A stretch of DNA of 8,371 bases from the NCBI GenBank assembly GCA_029052375.1, contig JAIDJD010000412.1, positions 1 through 8,371 of the forward strand, written 5' to 3'. A program made the position numbers and the translations under genes. The notes beneath the pieces were generated by a model. The model was not told the DNA's origin, ran no database searches, and worked only from the letters and a program-made list of their open reading frames with translations. Positions 1 through 6,682 of this stretch are shown piece by piece (the stretch's first letter is position 1; each line of letters begins with the position of its first letter). The stretch is from Duncaniella sp. GTDB lineage: Bacteria > Bacteroidota > Bacteroidia > Bacteroidales > Muribaculaceae.

Positions 1-1
1 C

Positions 2-607
2 ATCCCCACACCCAAGACAACCCTCAGTCATATGTGGGCCAAGGGAGAGCAGTAGCTGCCCAAGATGGGCGTCATAATCCTCGTAGGCTCAATCGTAGTG
101 TGGGTGCTCAACTACTTCCCCCTGCGCGACAAGCAGGCCGCAGGCAACCCCTCGGACCGCACAGAGATGGCCGTCGACGACTCCAAGATAGACACATCTA
201 AAGACAGCTACCTCCAGATGCTCGGCAAGGCCATCAACCCCATGATGGAACCCATAGGATTTCACTGGCGCGCCACAGTGGCCGCGATAGCCGGCGTCCC
301 CGCCAAGGAGATTGTAGTCTCGACCCTCGGCGTGCTCTATACCGGCAACGAGGAGGCCGAAGAGCAGACCCTGTCAGCCAGACTAAAAGAGCCCGACCCC
401 CGCACAGGCAAGCCTGACTTCACCACCGCATCGGCCCTTGCCTTCATGGTCTTCATCCTGCTCTACTGCCCCTGCATTGCCACGGTGACAGCTGTGGTCA
501 AGGAGACCGGCAATCCCCGCTACGGACTGTTCTCGGTGTTGTACAACACAGCCGTAGCCTGGCTCTTCGCCTTCGCCACATACCACATAGCCCTCATGTT
601 CGTGTAA
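2..607 (+). CDS. feoB: FeoB ferrous iron transporter, C-terminal part, interrupted by an in-frame TAG
   Basis: This is the C-terminal end of FeoB, the inner-membrane GTPase-coupled Fe(II) importer; the G domain and first membrane segments lie left of the window. The frame is open from base 2 and reads IPTPKTTLSHMWAKGEQ, then TAG at 53-55, then LPKMGVIILVGSIVVW to a TAA at 605-607. Residues on both sides of the TAG match the FeoB family, where a Tyr (QYL..MG) normally occupies this position. The downstream part shows a hydrophobic segment (about 68-118), a cytoplasmic stretch, the conserved PAKEIVVSTLGVLY block (about 299-341), the LLYCPCIATV segment with the conserved Cys proposed to line the iron path (about 458-487), and a final hydrophobic helix. 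A gene caller could start at ATG 65, but that would be a fragment without the GTPase and should not be read as a complete gene. The family call is secure. Whether this copy is functional is not. Confidence 0.88.
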
Positions 608-626
608 TCCAACCGACCGTATAAGG

Positions 627-671
627 CAGGCCGTCGAGATTGACCACTCATCAACCTCGACGGCCTGTTTT
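627..671 (+). terminator. Intrinsic terminator between convergent feoB and pdxB
   Basis: A perfect 12-bp inverted repeat pairs 627-638 (CAGGCCGTCGAG) with 656-667 (CTCGACGGCCTG). After one A/C mismatch the pairing continues inside with TTGA (640-643) against TCAA (651-654), closing a 7-nt loop. On the + strand the stem is followed directly by TTTT, the usual form of a terminator for feoB. On the - strand the stem is followed by CCTTATAC, which lacks a U run, so it is a weaker terminator for pdxB unless the stem alone is enough. It fills most of the 80-bp gap between the two convergent stop codons. Confidence 0.85.
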
Positions 672-687
672 CCTATATAAAACAGCA

Positions 688-1680
688 TCAGATCTGTCCC
701 GGCTCCGGGCGCAGGTCATAATGGTTGCGCTGGGCCTCGAAAGTCTCGGGCGAAGCCTTGAGACGGCGTGTGTCCGCCTCGATATCGTAGACAATGTCGG
801 CCTCGGACACAGTCTCAGGCACAGGCCTGGGCTCGGGAGCGTCAGCCTTAAGTCCGGAGAGGCCGAAATGCCTTGAAAAAGCATCAAGCACCATCTGCGT
901 GGCCCTCACCTTACCCTCGCGCGAATATCCCGCGATATGCGGGGTGGCATAGAGCGCCTTGTCGAGAAGCTCGCGGTCTATCTCAGGCTCGCCCTCCCAA
1001 CAGTCTATGGCTACGTCAGATATTCTGCCCTCCCGCAGTCCGCGCAGCAGGGCCTTCGTGTCTGCCACAGGCCCGCGGGCGGCGTTGAGCAATACCGGAC
1101 GACGGCCGAGCATATCCACAAACCCGTCTCCAAGCAGGTGATAGGTGGGATGGTCTCCGGCATTGGTGAGCGGGGTATGCACCGATATGATGTCGGCCTC
1201 GCGGGCAATGTCGGCAAGCGAGCAATATTCATACCGCCCGGGGGCGGAGACCTCAAGGAAAGGGTCGTTGACCATCACCTTCATGCCAAGTCCGCGGGCC
1301 CAGCGTATGAGTACAGAACCTACGTTCCCGGCCCCTATCACTCCGAGAGTGCGTCCCTCGAAGCCTCCCGTGCGTTTGGCGACCTCGAGCACCCACTGGG
1401 CCACGGCCGGAGCGTTGCACCCCGGCGCGTTGGCCACCTCTATCCCTCTGCTTTCGCAATACGGAATATCAATATGGTCTGTGCCGATGGTGGCAGTACC
1501 CACAAAGGTACATTTGGCGCCGTCAAGGAGCGACGCATCACAACGGGTGCGTGTCCGGGTGATGACGGCGTCTGCATCCCGCACACCTTCAGGAGTGAGG
1601 TCGTGCGTGAGCGACGCCCCCGCTACAGACCGCAGGGGGAGGTCGACAAAAGGTATATTGGGATCTACGGCTATCTTCAT
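688..1680 (-). CDS. pdxB: 4-phosphoerythronate dehydrogenase PdxB
   Basis: PdxB oxidises 4-phosphoerythronate to 2-oxo-3-hydroxy-4-phosphobutanoate in the DXP-dependent pathway to pyridoxal 5'-phosphate; it is a cytosolic member of the D-2-hydroxyacid dehydrogenase family. The protein (330 aa) shows the N-terminal catalytic lobe with FVGTATIGTDHID (59-71) and NAPGCNA (84-90), the nucleotide-binding GVIGAGNVG (113-121), and the catalytic trio Arg202 (NAARGPV), Glu231 (CWEGEPE) and His248 (TPHIAGY). Their spacing matches that of the Arg/Glu/His of E. coli PdxB. The C-terminal part ending in YDIEADTRRLKA...RNHYDLR resembles the PdxB-specific dimerisation domain and separates it from SerA-type relatives. 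It is about 50 residues shorter than the E. coli enzyme, mainly at the C-terminus. The ATG overlaps the stop of the upstream membrane-protein gene by 4 bp (ATGA), indicating translational coupling. It is the last gene of the leftward operon. Confidence 0.93.
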   Translation of the reverse strand: MKIAVDPNIPFVDLPLRSVAGASLTHDLTPEGVRDADAVITRTRTRCDASLLDGAKCTFVGTATIGTDHIDIPYCESRGIEVANAPGCNAPAVAQWVLEVAKRTGGFEGRTLGVIGAGNVGSVLIRWARGLGMKVMVNDPFLEVSAPGRYEYCSLADIAREADIISVHTPLTNAGDHPTYHLLGDGFVDMLGRRPVLLNAARGPVADTKALLRGLREGRISDVAIDCWEGEPEIDRELLDKALYATPHIAGYSREGKVRATQMVLDAFSRHFGLSGLKADAPEPRPVPETVSEADIVYDIEADTRRLKASPETFEAQRNHYDLRPEPGQI

Positions 1681-2666
1681 GAATAAGTCTGCCAGAAATA
1701 CAGTCCGAAATACGAAGCGAGCATCAGGAGGATGTATATGTATCCCCTGCGCGATGCGGTGTAGCGGAAGAAGAGGCCTACCTGAAACGCCACGCAGGCA
1801 TTGAGCAGAGTGACGTAGAATGGCAGATAGGTGAAGTTGACCACCGCATAGAGCGACGTAGCCACGCCTATCAGCAGCAGCAGACCGTTATAAGCCCTGT
1901 CTCTCGCGTTGAACGAGAGGATGCGCAATATGTTGAGCAGCCACATCGAGAACCCGAGCAGCAGGGTGAAGCCTACGGCGGCCACAAACGGCAGTCCGCC
2001 GTTGAGCTCGAGCAGAAGCCTCGGAGATGTCAGGAAGAAACGAGGCATCTCGGGCCACGGGGCAAGGCCGGCGCCATAGACTATCCACAGCGGAGCCACT
2101 ATGCCGAGGACCGCGGCCAGCACAGTCTTGAACCTCAGCACCCTCATCTGCCCGAGGGCAACGAAGAAAACGGGCAGATAGAGCAGGAAGTGATAGTCGA
2201 GCGTGGCCGCACCGGTGAGCAGGGCGAATACCATGCACACGCGCCTGGTGCAGATGCGCTCAGAGTAGATACTGAACATCAGCCACATACAGGCCAGCAC
2301 AACGATGGCCAGGAGAGAGTCTGTGCCGACGTATCCGGCCACGACCGGCGTGCAGCAGCAAGCCACTATGAAAAACCCCGCGAAGAAGACAGACATCGTC
2401 CTCAGGAGGTTGAAGAGCTTGTTGACCATCACCATCATCGAGGCCACGGCCACGAGACACACAAGATTGACCTCGCACGAAAGCTCGGGGAAAGCCGCAA
2501 ACCAGTCTCGGCCGACCTTGAAGACCACCGACTCGGGGGCAGGAGGAGCTGAGACACGGCCCGAGGCTACGCTCTGCCACGTCAGCCACATGGCGCACAA
2601 GGAGAGCAGCACAGCCACTCCCCTCGAGCGCAGGACGTTGGAGAAATGTTGTTCGCGAAGTGTCAC
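1677..2666 (-). CDS. Polytopic membrane protein of unknown function between purD and pdxB
   Basis: I do not assign a function. The 329-residue product is strongly hydrophobic, with about nine to eleven predicted membrane segments (roughly 16-34, 66-82, 89-112, 115-133, 141-172, 178-198, 224-246, 258-275, 277-300 and 308-325). A short non-membrane stretch at about 35-65 probably faces the periplasm. There is no signal peptide separate from the first helix, and no transporter or enzyme motif I recognise. Cysteines cluster at CCC (103-105). Size, topology and position next to purD recall the Bacteroidetes DUF6427-type membrane proteins, but that is a memory-based guess. The start is GTG at 2664-2666, 17 bp after the purD stop; no ATG occurs in frame before residue 26, which would remove the first helix. 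It overlaps pdxB by 4 bp and is surely cotranscribed with it. Confidence 0.78.
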   Translation of the reverse strand: MTLREQHFSNVLRSRGVAVLLSLCAMWLTWQSVASGRVSAPPAPESVVFKVGRDWFAAFPELSCEVNLVCLVAVASMMVMVNKLFNLLRTMSVFFAGFFIVACCCTPVVAGYVGTDSLLAIVVLACMWLMFSIYSERICTRRVCMVFALLTGAATLDYHFLLYLPVFFVALGQMRVLRFKTVLAAVLGIVAPLWIVYGAGLAPWPEMPRFFLTSPRLLLELNGGLPFVAAVGFTLLLGFSMWLLNILRILSFNARDRAYNGLLLLIGVATSLYAVVNFTYLPFYVTLLNACVAFQVGLFFRYTASRRGYIYILLMLASYFGLYFWQTYS

Positions 2667-2683
2667 GGAAGAGCGGCCAAGTG

Positions 2684-3976
2684 TTACTTAGCCTCCTCTA
2701 TGGCACGGAGGTCGGCGCCGATGTCGCGGCGGAAATACTTGCCCTCGAAGCCGACAGCCCCGGCTCCGCGGAAGCTTGCCGCAAGGGCTTCGTTGAGATC
2801 CTTGCCGTATGCGCTGCAGGCTATCACACGGCCGCCGGATGTCAGCAGGGTGCCGTCGGCGCCGAGCTTTGTGCCGGCATGGAAGTAGACCGAGCCCTCC
2901 TCGGCGCTGTCTGCTCCGGAGATAGCCTTGCCCTTGGGATAGTCGCCGGGATAACCGCCGGAGACAACCATGACAGTGGTGGCATAGCGGGGATCCTCGT
3001 CGAGTGGCATATCGCTGAGATTGCCCTCGGCGGCGGCCTTGAGCAGAGGCACGAGGTCTGAGGCGATGCGGAGCATCACCACCTCGGTCTCGGGGTCGCC
3101 CATGCGCACGTTGTATTCTATTACCATCGGCTCGCCCTCGACACTGATGAGGCCGAGGAATATGAATCCGCGATAGACGATTCCCTCCTCAGCGAGTCCC
3201 TTGACGGTGGGCTTGACTATACGCTCCTCCACCTTGTGCATGAACTCCTTGTCGGCGAACGCCACGGGGCTGACAGCACCCATGCCTCCGGTGTTGGGAC
3301 CGGTGTCGCCCTCGCCGATGCGCTTGTAGTCCTTGGCCACGGGGAGGATGCGGTATCCGCCGTTGCCGTCGGTGAGCACAAATACAGAACACTCTATGCC
3401 CTTGAGAAACTCCTCGACGACAACAGTGGCCGAGGACTTGCCGAACATACCGCCGAGCATCTCGCGCAGCGAACGGCAGGCCTCCTCATAGCTGTCTATG
3501 ATCAGCACGCCCTTGCCGGCGGCCAGACCGTCTGCCTTGAGGACATAGGGGGGACGGAGCGTTGCGAGAAACTCCTCGCCCTCGGCCACAGTGTCGGCCG
3601 TGAAGCTGCGGTAGGCGGCTGTGGGGATGGAGTGGCGGGCCATAAACTGCTTGGCAAAGTCCTTGCTGCCCTCGAGGGCGGCGCCGGTCTTGGAGGGGCC
3701 TACGATAAGGGGCGAGCCGGGGATTGCGTCGAAGTAGTCGTAGATGCCGGCCACAAGGGGGTCCTCATTGCCGACGACTATCATATCCACGTCGTGCTCC
3801 GAAGCAAATTTGGCCACAGCGTCGAAATCGAGGGGCGACAGGGCCACGTTCTCGCCATATTTGTGGGTGCCGCCGTTGCCGGGGGCTATGTAGAGTCTGT
3901 CAAGTTCAGGGCTCTGGGCAAGTTTCCAGGCGATGGCACACTCACGCCCGCCGGAACCGAGAAGAAGGATATTCAT
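2684..3976 (-). CDS. purD: Phosphoribosylamine-glycine ligase PurD (GAR synthetase)
   Basis: PurD joins 5-phosphoribosylamine to glycine with ATP, giving glycinamide ribonucleotide, the second step of purine synthesis; it is a soluble ATP-grasp enzyme. At 430 aa it matches the usual length of the single-domain bacterial form. Visible landmarks are the N-terminal phosphate-binding loop LLLGSGGRE (4-12), VGNEDPLVAG (68-77), the ATP-grasp lysine region VLKADGLAAGKGV (145-157), VVVEEFLKGIE (185-195), GDTGPNTGGMGA (223-234), and the family signature RMGDPETEV (291-299). The C-terminal GARS domain contains VMVVSGGYPGDYPKG (335-349). The loop normally read as GGREHA is GGRECA here, with Cys at residue 13 in place of a nearly invariant His. 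The start ATG lies 62 bp after the stop of the RNA methyltransferase gene; I see no convincing promoter in that gap, so it is probably expressed from upstream. Confidence 0.97.
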   Translation of the reverse strand: MNILLLGSGGRECAIAWKLAQSPELDRLYIAPGNGGTHKYGENVALSPLDFDAVAKFASEHDVDMIVVGNEDPLVAGIYDYFDAIPGSPLIVGPSKTGAALEGSKDFAKQFMARHSIPTAAYRSFTADTVAEGEEFLATLRPPYVLKADGLAAGKGVLIIDSYEEACRSLREMLGGMFGKSSATVVVEEFLKGIECSVFVLTDGNGGYRILPVAKDYKRIGEGDTGPNTGGMGAVSPVAFADKEFMHKVEERIVKPTVKGLAEEGIVYRGFIFLGLISVEGEPMVIEYNVRMGDPETEVVMLRIASDLVPLLKAAAEGNLSDMPLDEDPRYATTVMVVSGGYPGDYPKGKAISGADSAEEGSVYFHAGTKLGADGTLLTSGGRVIACSAYGKDLNEALAASFRGAGAVGFEGKYFRRDIGADLRAIEEAK

Positions 3977-4038
3977 ATTCAGATATATCAGATAAATTGG
4001 TTTTGTGCTTGGTGCTTGATAGATTCAGAGTGGATGTC

Positions 4039-5646
4039 TCAATCCTCGCCGTTGTTTTCGGCCGTCGTGCCTCCGTCAGCATCGGGGCGCTTCCAGCGGC
4101 GGCGTATGCGCATGAAGGGACCGTCCCCGGCAGGGAGCGAAGGCATCGTTGGCGACTTGGCTATCGAGTCGAGCGCATTCTCGTTGCGGCGGCGCGATAT
4201 CAGCTCCTCGGCCTCGCTGCGGCGGGCAGTCTCCTCCTTGAACTTGCGTCGGTTCTCCTCGCTGCGGGCAAAGGCGCCCTTCTTCGGACGGTATTTCTCG
4301 CTGAGAGGCGTGCGCTTCTCGGGACCCTTGCGCTGGGCGTCGCGGGGCGACTCGCTCTTGCGGCGGTCTGCGCGGCGTCCTCCGAGCCCGGCCTTGTCGG
4401 CATCGCGGAGCCATTTCTGGTCAGACTTTCTCGCGGGACGCTTCTTGTCTGTATCCGCTTTCTCGCGCTTAACCACTCCGCCGGCACGCCTGAACTCTTC
4501 CTTGGTGCCCTCGAAGGTCACATACTCGCAGAGGCGGCAGTCGAGACCGCCGTTCTGCATCTCGATGCTGACAGAGGGTGTCAGGCCGATGCGATCGATG
4601 CACTCGAGATTGGACGAGATGACCCACGAATGATATCCGCAGAAGACGTGCTTGAGCTTGGAGCCGAGCAGGCGGTAGAGACCCTGGAGGTCTTCGGGAT
4701 TGAGGCGCTCGCCATAGGGAGGATTCACCACGAGCACGCCGGGCGTGCCCTCGGCCGGAGCCTGCTCCCACGATGCCAGCGAGCGGACACGCAGCACCAC
4801 GAAGTCGTCCACGCCCGCAGAGAGGATGTTGGCCTCGGCGGCCTCGACAGCCTTGGGCGAGATGTCCGAGCCGTAGATGCGGAAGGGGATGTCGGCGTTG
4901 CGCTCTCCCTCGTTGAGCACGGCGTCAAGAAGCTGCGAATCGAAGTCGCGCCAGTGCTCGAAGGCCCAACCCTTGCGGAAGGAGCCGGGAGCAATGTTGG
5001 CGGCTATCATGGCGGCCTCGACAAGGAATGTGCCCGAGCCGCACATGGGGTCTACGAAGGGCGCCGAACCGTCCCAGCCGCTCATCATAATAATGCCGGC
5101 GGCGAGCACCTCGTTGATGGGTGCGTCGGTCTGGGCCACACGCCAGCCGCGGCGGTGGAGGCTCTCGCCTGACGAGTTGAGAGATACCGTCACACGGTCT
5201 TCATCGATATGCACGTTGATGATGACGTCGGCCACGCCGCCAACGCAGACGTTGGGGCGCTTGTCCTCGCCATAGCGGTCCTTGAACCAGTCGACAATCG
5301 CATCCTTGACCCTGTAGACCACGTAGCGCGAGTGGGTGAAGACTGTGGAGTGGACGGTAGAGTCTACCGAGAACGTCTTGCCGAGGCTGAGGACACTGCC
5401 CCAGTCATACTCCTTGACCATCTCGTAGAGCGAGTCGGTGTCATGGGCTGTGAACTTGTAGATGGGCTTGAGGACGCTCAGTGCGGTGCGGCACCAGACA
5501 TTGGCACGGTACATCATGGCGAGGTCGCCCTCGAAGGAGACCATTCTGAGGCCGGGGACTACATTCTCCGCGCCGAGCTTGACAAGCTCACCGGCCAGCA
5601 CATCCTCGAGCCCCTTGAGGGTCTTTGCAACTAATTCAAACGACAT
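4039..5646 (-). CDS. THUMP-domain class I SAM-dependent RNA methyltransferase (RlmL N-half-like) with long basic tail
   Basis: This is probably an N2-guanine RNA methyltransferase related to the N-terminal half of E. coli RlmL, which makes m2G2445 in 23S rRNA. An N-terminal ferredoxin-like/THUMP RNA-binding region spans about 1-160 (start MSFELVAKTLKGLEDVLAGEL). The methyltransferase domain spans about 165-375, with SAM-binding VDPMCGSGTFLVEAA (198-212), the GSDISP acidic motif (259-264), and the catalytic NPPYGERL (308-315). Residues 381-535 form a tail dense in Lys, Arg, Glu and Asp with little hydrophobic content, likely disordered and RNA-binding; it is not part of the catalytic core. The RlmK-like second methyltransferase of E. 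coli RlmL is absent, as is usual in Bacteroidales. The gene lies 43 bp after cysE and 62 bp before purD. The exact target nucleotide cannot be read from sequence. Confidence 0.9.
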   Translation of the reverse strand: MSFELVAKTLKGLEDVLAGELVKLGAENVVPGLRMVSFEGDLAMMYRANVWCRTALSVLKPIYKFTAHDTDSLYEMVKEYDWGSVLSLGKTFSVDSTVHSTVFTHSRYVVYRVKDAIVDWFKDRYGEDKRPNVCVGGVADVIINVHIDEDRVTVSLNSSGESLHRRGWRVAQTDAPINEVLAAGIIMMSGWDGSAPFVDPMCGSGTFLVEAAMIAANIAPGSFRKGWAFEHWRDFDSQLLDAVLNEGERNADIPFRIYGSDISPKAVEAAEANILSAGVDDFVVLRVRSLASWEQAPAEGTPGVLVVNPPYGERLNPEDLQGLYRLLGSKLKHVFCGYHSWVISSNLECIDRIGLTPSVSIEMQNGGLDCRLCEYVTFEGTKEEFRRAGGVVKREKADTDKKRPARKSDQKWLRDADKAGLGGRRADRRKSESPRDAQRKGPEKRTPLSEKYRPKKGAFARSEENRRKFKEETARRSEAEELISRRRNENALDSIAKSPTMPSLPAGDGPFMRIRRRWKRPDADGGTTAENNGED

Positions 5647-5689
5647 AGCTTGAAAATATCTCTGTATCTTGTTTTCTGAAATTCTGTTC

Positions 5690-6613
5690 TTACATCTTGC
5701 GGAAGTTCTCCGGGTTGGCCTGCACGAGCTTCTCGCCGGGAGCCACCGGAGAGGTCACCCAAAGGTTGCCCCCTATCACGGCGCCGTCCCCCACCGTTAT
5801 GCGGCCGAGGACAGTAGAGTTGGAGTATATCACAACGTTGTCGCCAATTATGGGATGGCGGGCTATCCCCTTCACCGGATTGTCATTCTCGTCCTTGACA
5901 AAGCTCCTGGCCCCGATAGTGACACCCTGATAGATCTTGACGTTCTCGCCTATGATGGCTGTGGCGCCTATCACCACGCCCGTGCCATGGTCTATGACAA
6001 ACGAGCGGCCGATAGAGGCGCCCGGGTGTATATCGATGCCCGTGTCCGAGTGGGCCTGCTCGGCTATCATGCGCGGCAGCACGGGGACACCCAGCTCCAA
6101 CAGCGCATGGGCTATGCGGTAGCTCATCGTGGCCTTCAGGCCCGGATAGCAGACTATCACCTCGTGGGTCGAGGTGGCCGCAGGGTCGCCGAGATACGTG
6201 GCGTCTATGTCTGTGTCGAGCACCGAACGCAGGCCGGGGAGCCGTTCTATGAAGCGCCCCGCTATCTCGTTCGAGCGTCTCAGAAGGCCGTCGAAACAGT
6301 CGGCGCAGTCGCGGTCGGCAAAACAGAGGGCCGCGCAGACCTGAGAGGTCAGCAGACGGTTGAGCTCATGGCAGTCTACCGTCATACGCGAGCGCTGTTC
6401 GAGCTCTGAGACAACCTCGTCCTCGAAAAAACCGGGAAACATCAGCCCGCACGCCAGCCTCACTATCCGCCTGACAGCAGGATTGGAGAGCAGCGGCTCT
6501 CCCTCGTGCCGCCTCTGCGGACACATATGCCTGATAGCAGACTTGTCACAGAGAGCGTCCACCACCTTGTCTATCGGAGCAGCCGGGTGCCGGGGATTGG
6601 ATTGATGATTCAT
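5690..6613 (-). CDS. cysE: Serine O-acetyltransferase (CysE/EpsC type)
   Basis: It transfers acetyl from acetyl-CoA to L-serine, making O-acetylserine for cysteine synthesis. The 307-residue protein has an alpha-helical N-terminal domain (LSNPAVRRIVRLACGLMFPGFFED, about 42-65, matching the longer Bacteroidetes forms) followed by a left-handed beta-helix of hexapeptide repeats from about 190 to 285. Conserved residues are AHSDTGIDIHP (187-197, His196 at the catalytic position), IDHGTGVVIG (207-216) and ARHPIIGDNVVIYSN (251-265, His253). The frame stays open far upstream, but homology begins only near residue 35, and ATG 6611-6613 is the first sensible start; codons upstream lie in the divergent gap and antisense to trmN6. 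A second in-frame ATG at 6524-6526 (residue 30) would still give the full conserved domain. It is the first gene of the leftward operon, with a Bacteroidetes promoter only 5 nt before the ATG. Confidence 0.93.
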   Translation of the reverse strand: MNHQSNPRHPAAPIDKVVDALCDKSAIRHMCPQRRHEGEPLLSNPAVRRIVRLACGLMFPGFFEDEVVSELEQRSRMTVDCHELNRLLTSQVCAALCFADRDCADCFDGLLRRSNEIAGRFIERLPGLRSVLDTDIDATYLGDPAATSTHEVIVCYPGLKATMSYRIAHALLELGVPVLPRMIAEQAHSDTGIDIHPGASIGRSFVIDHGTGVVIGATAIIGENVKIYQGVTIGARSFVKDENDNPVKGIARHPIIGDNVVIYSNSTVLGRITVGDGAVIGGNLWVTSPVAPGEKLVQANPENFRKM

Positions 6614-6618
6614 AACTG

Positions 6619-6649
6619 CAAAAGTAGCAAAAAATATCCTACCGTCAAA
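6619..6649 (-). promoter_or_regulatory. Bacteroidetes sigma-ABfr-type promoter for cysE and the leftward operon
   Basis: Read on the minus strand, TTTG (6646-6649) is followed after 19 nt by TACTTTTG (6619-6626), an exact fit to the Bacteroidetes consensus TTTG / TAnnTTTG at the expected spacing. The cysE ATG begins 5 nt after the -7 box. Since transcription in this phylum usually begins several bases after that box, the predicted mRNA starts at or next to the ATG. No comparable promoter is evident in the gaps further down the operon. Confidence 0.8.
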
Positions 6650-6682
6650 ATAATTTTCCCTCACCGGGGCCGTTAGAGTAGC

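Noticed and set aside
53..55. TAG recoded as a sense codon across the genome
   Set aside because: The site corresponds to Tyr, not the Gln seen in known bacterial-virus TAG reassignment, and no other in-frame TAG occurs in the window's genes. Absence of TAG among eight stops is too small a sample to support recoding.
937..1804. Plus-strand open frames opposite pdxB
   Set aside because: pdxB is unambiguous on the minus strand, with its catalytic residues in correct spacing. The antisense products have no recognisable features.
2427..2463. CACCATCACCATCATCGAGGCCACGG-like His-codon-rich repeat
   Set aside because: It is the complement of a Met/Val-rich membrane helix (MMVMVNK) in the membrane protein gene, not a tandem repeat element.
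3236..5172. Two plus-strand open frames of 465 and 482 codons opposite purD and the RNA methyltransferase
   Set aside because: Both are antisense to well-identified genes and rich in Ala, Arg and Gly with no family motif. They are shadows of the GC-biased codon positions.
5647..5689. Internal promoter before the RNA methyltransferase (TATTTTCA on the minus strand)
   Set aside because: It has two mismatches in the -7 box and no supporting -33 TTTG, so read-through from cysE is the simpler explanation.
6651..6658. TAATTTTC as a -7 box for trmN6 on the plus strand
   Set aside because: It differs from TAnnTTTG at the final G, and there is no TTTG 19-21 nt upstream. A divergent promoter must exist near here, but I cannot place it.
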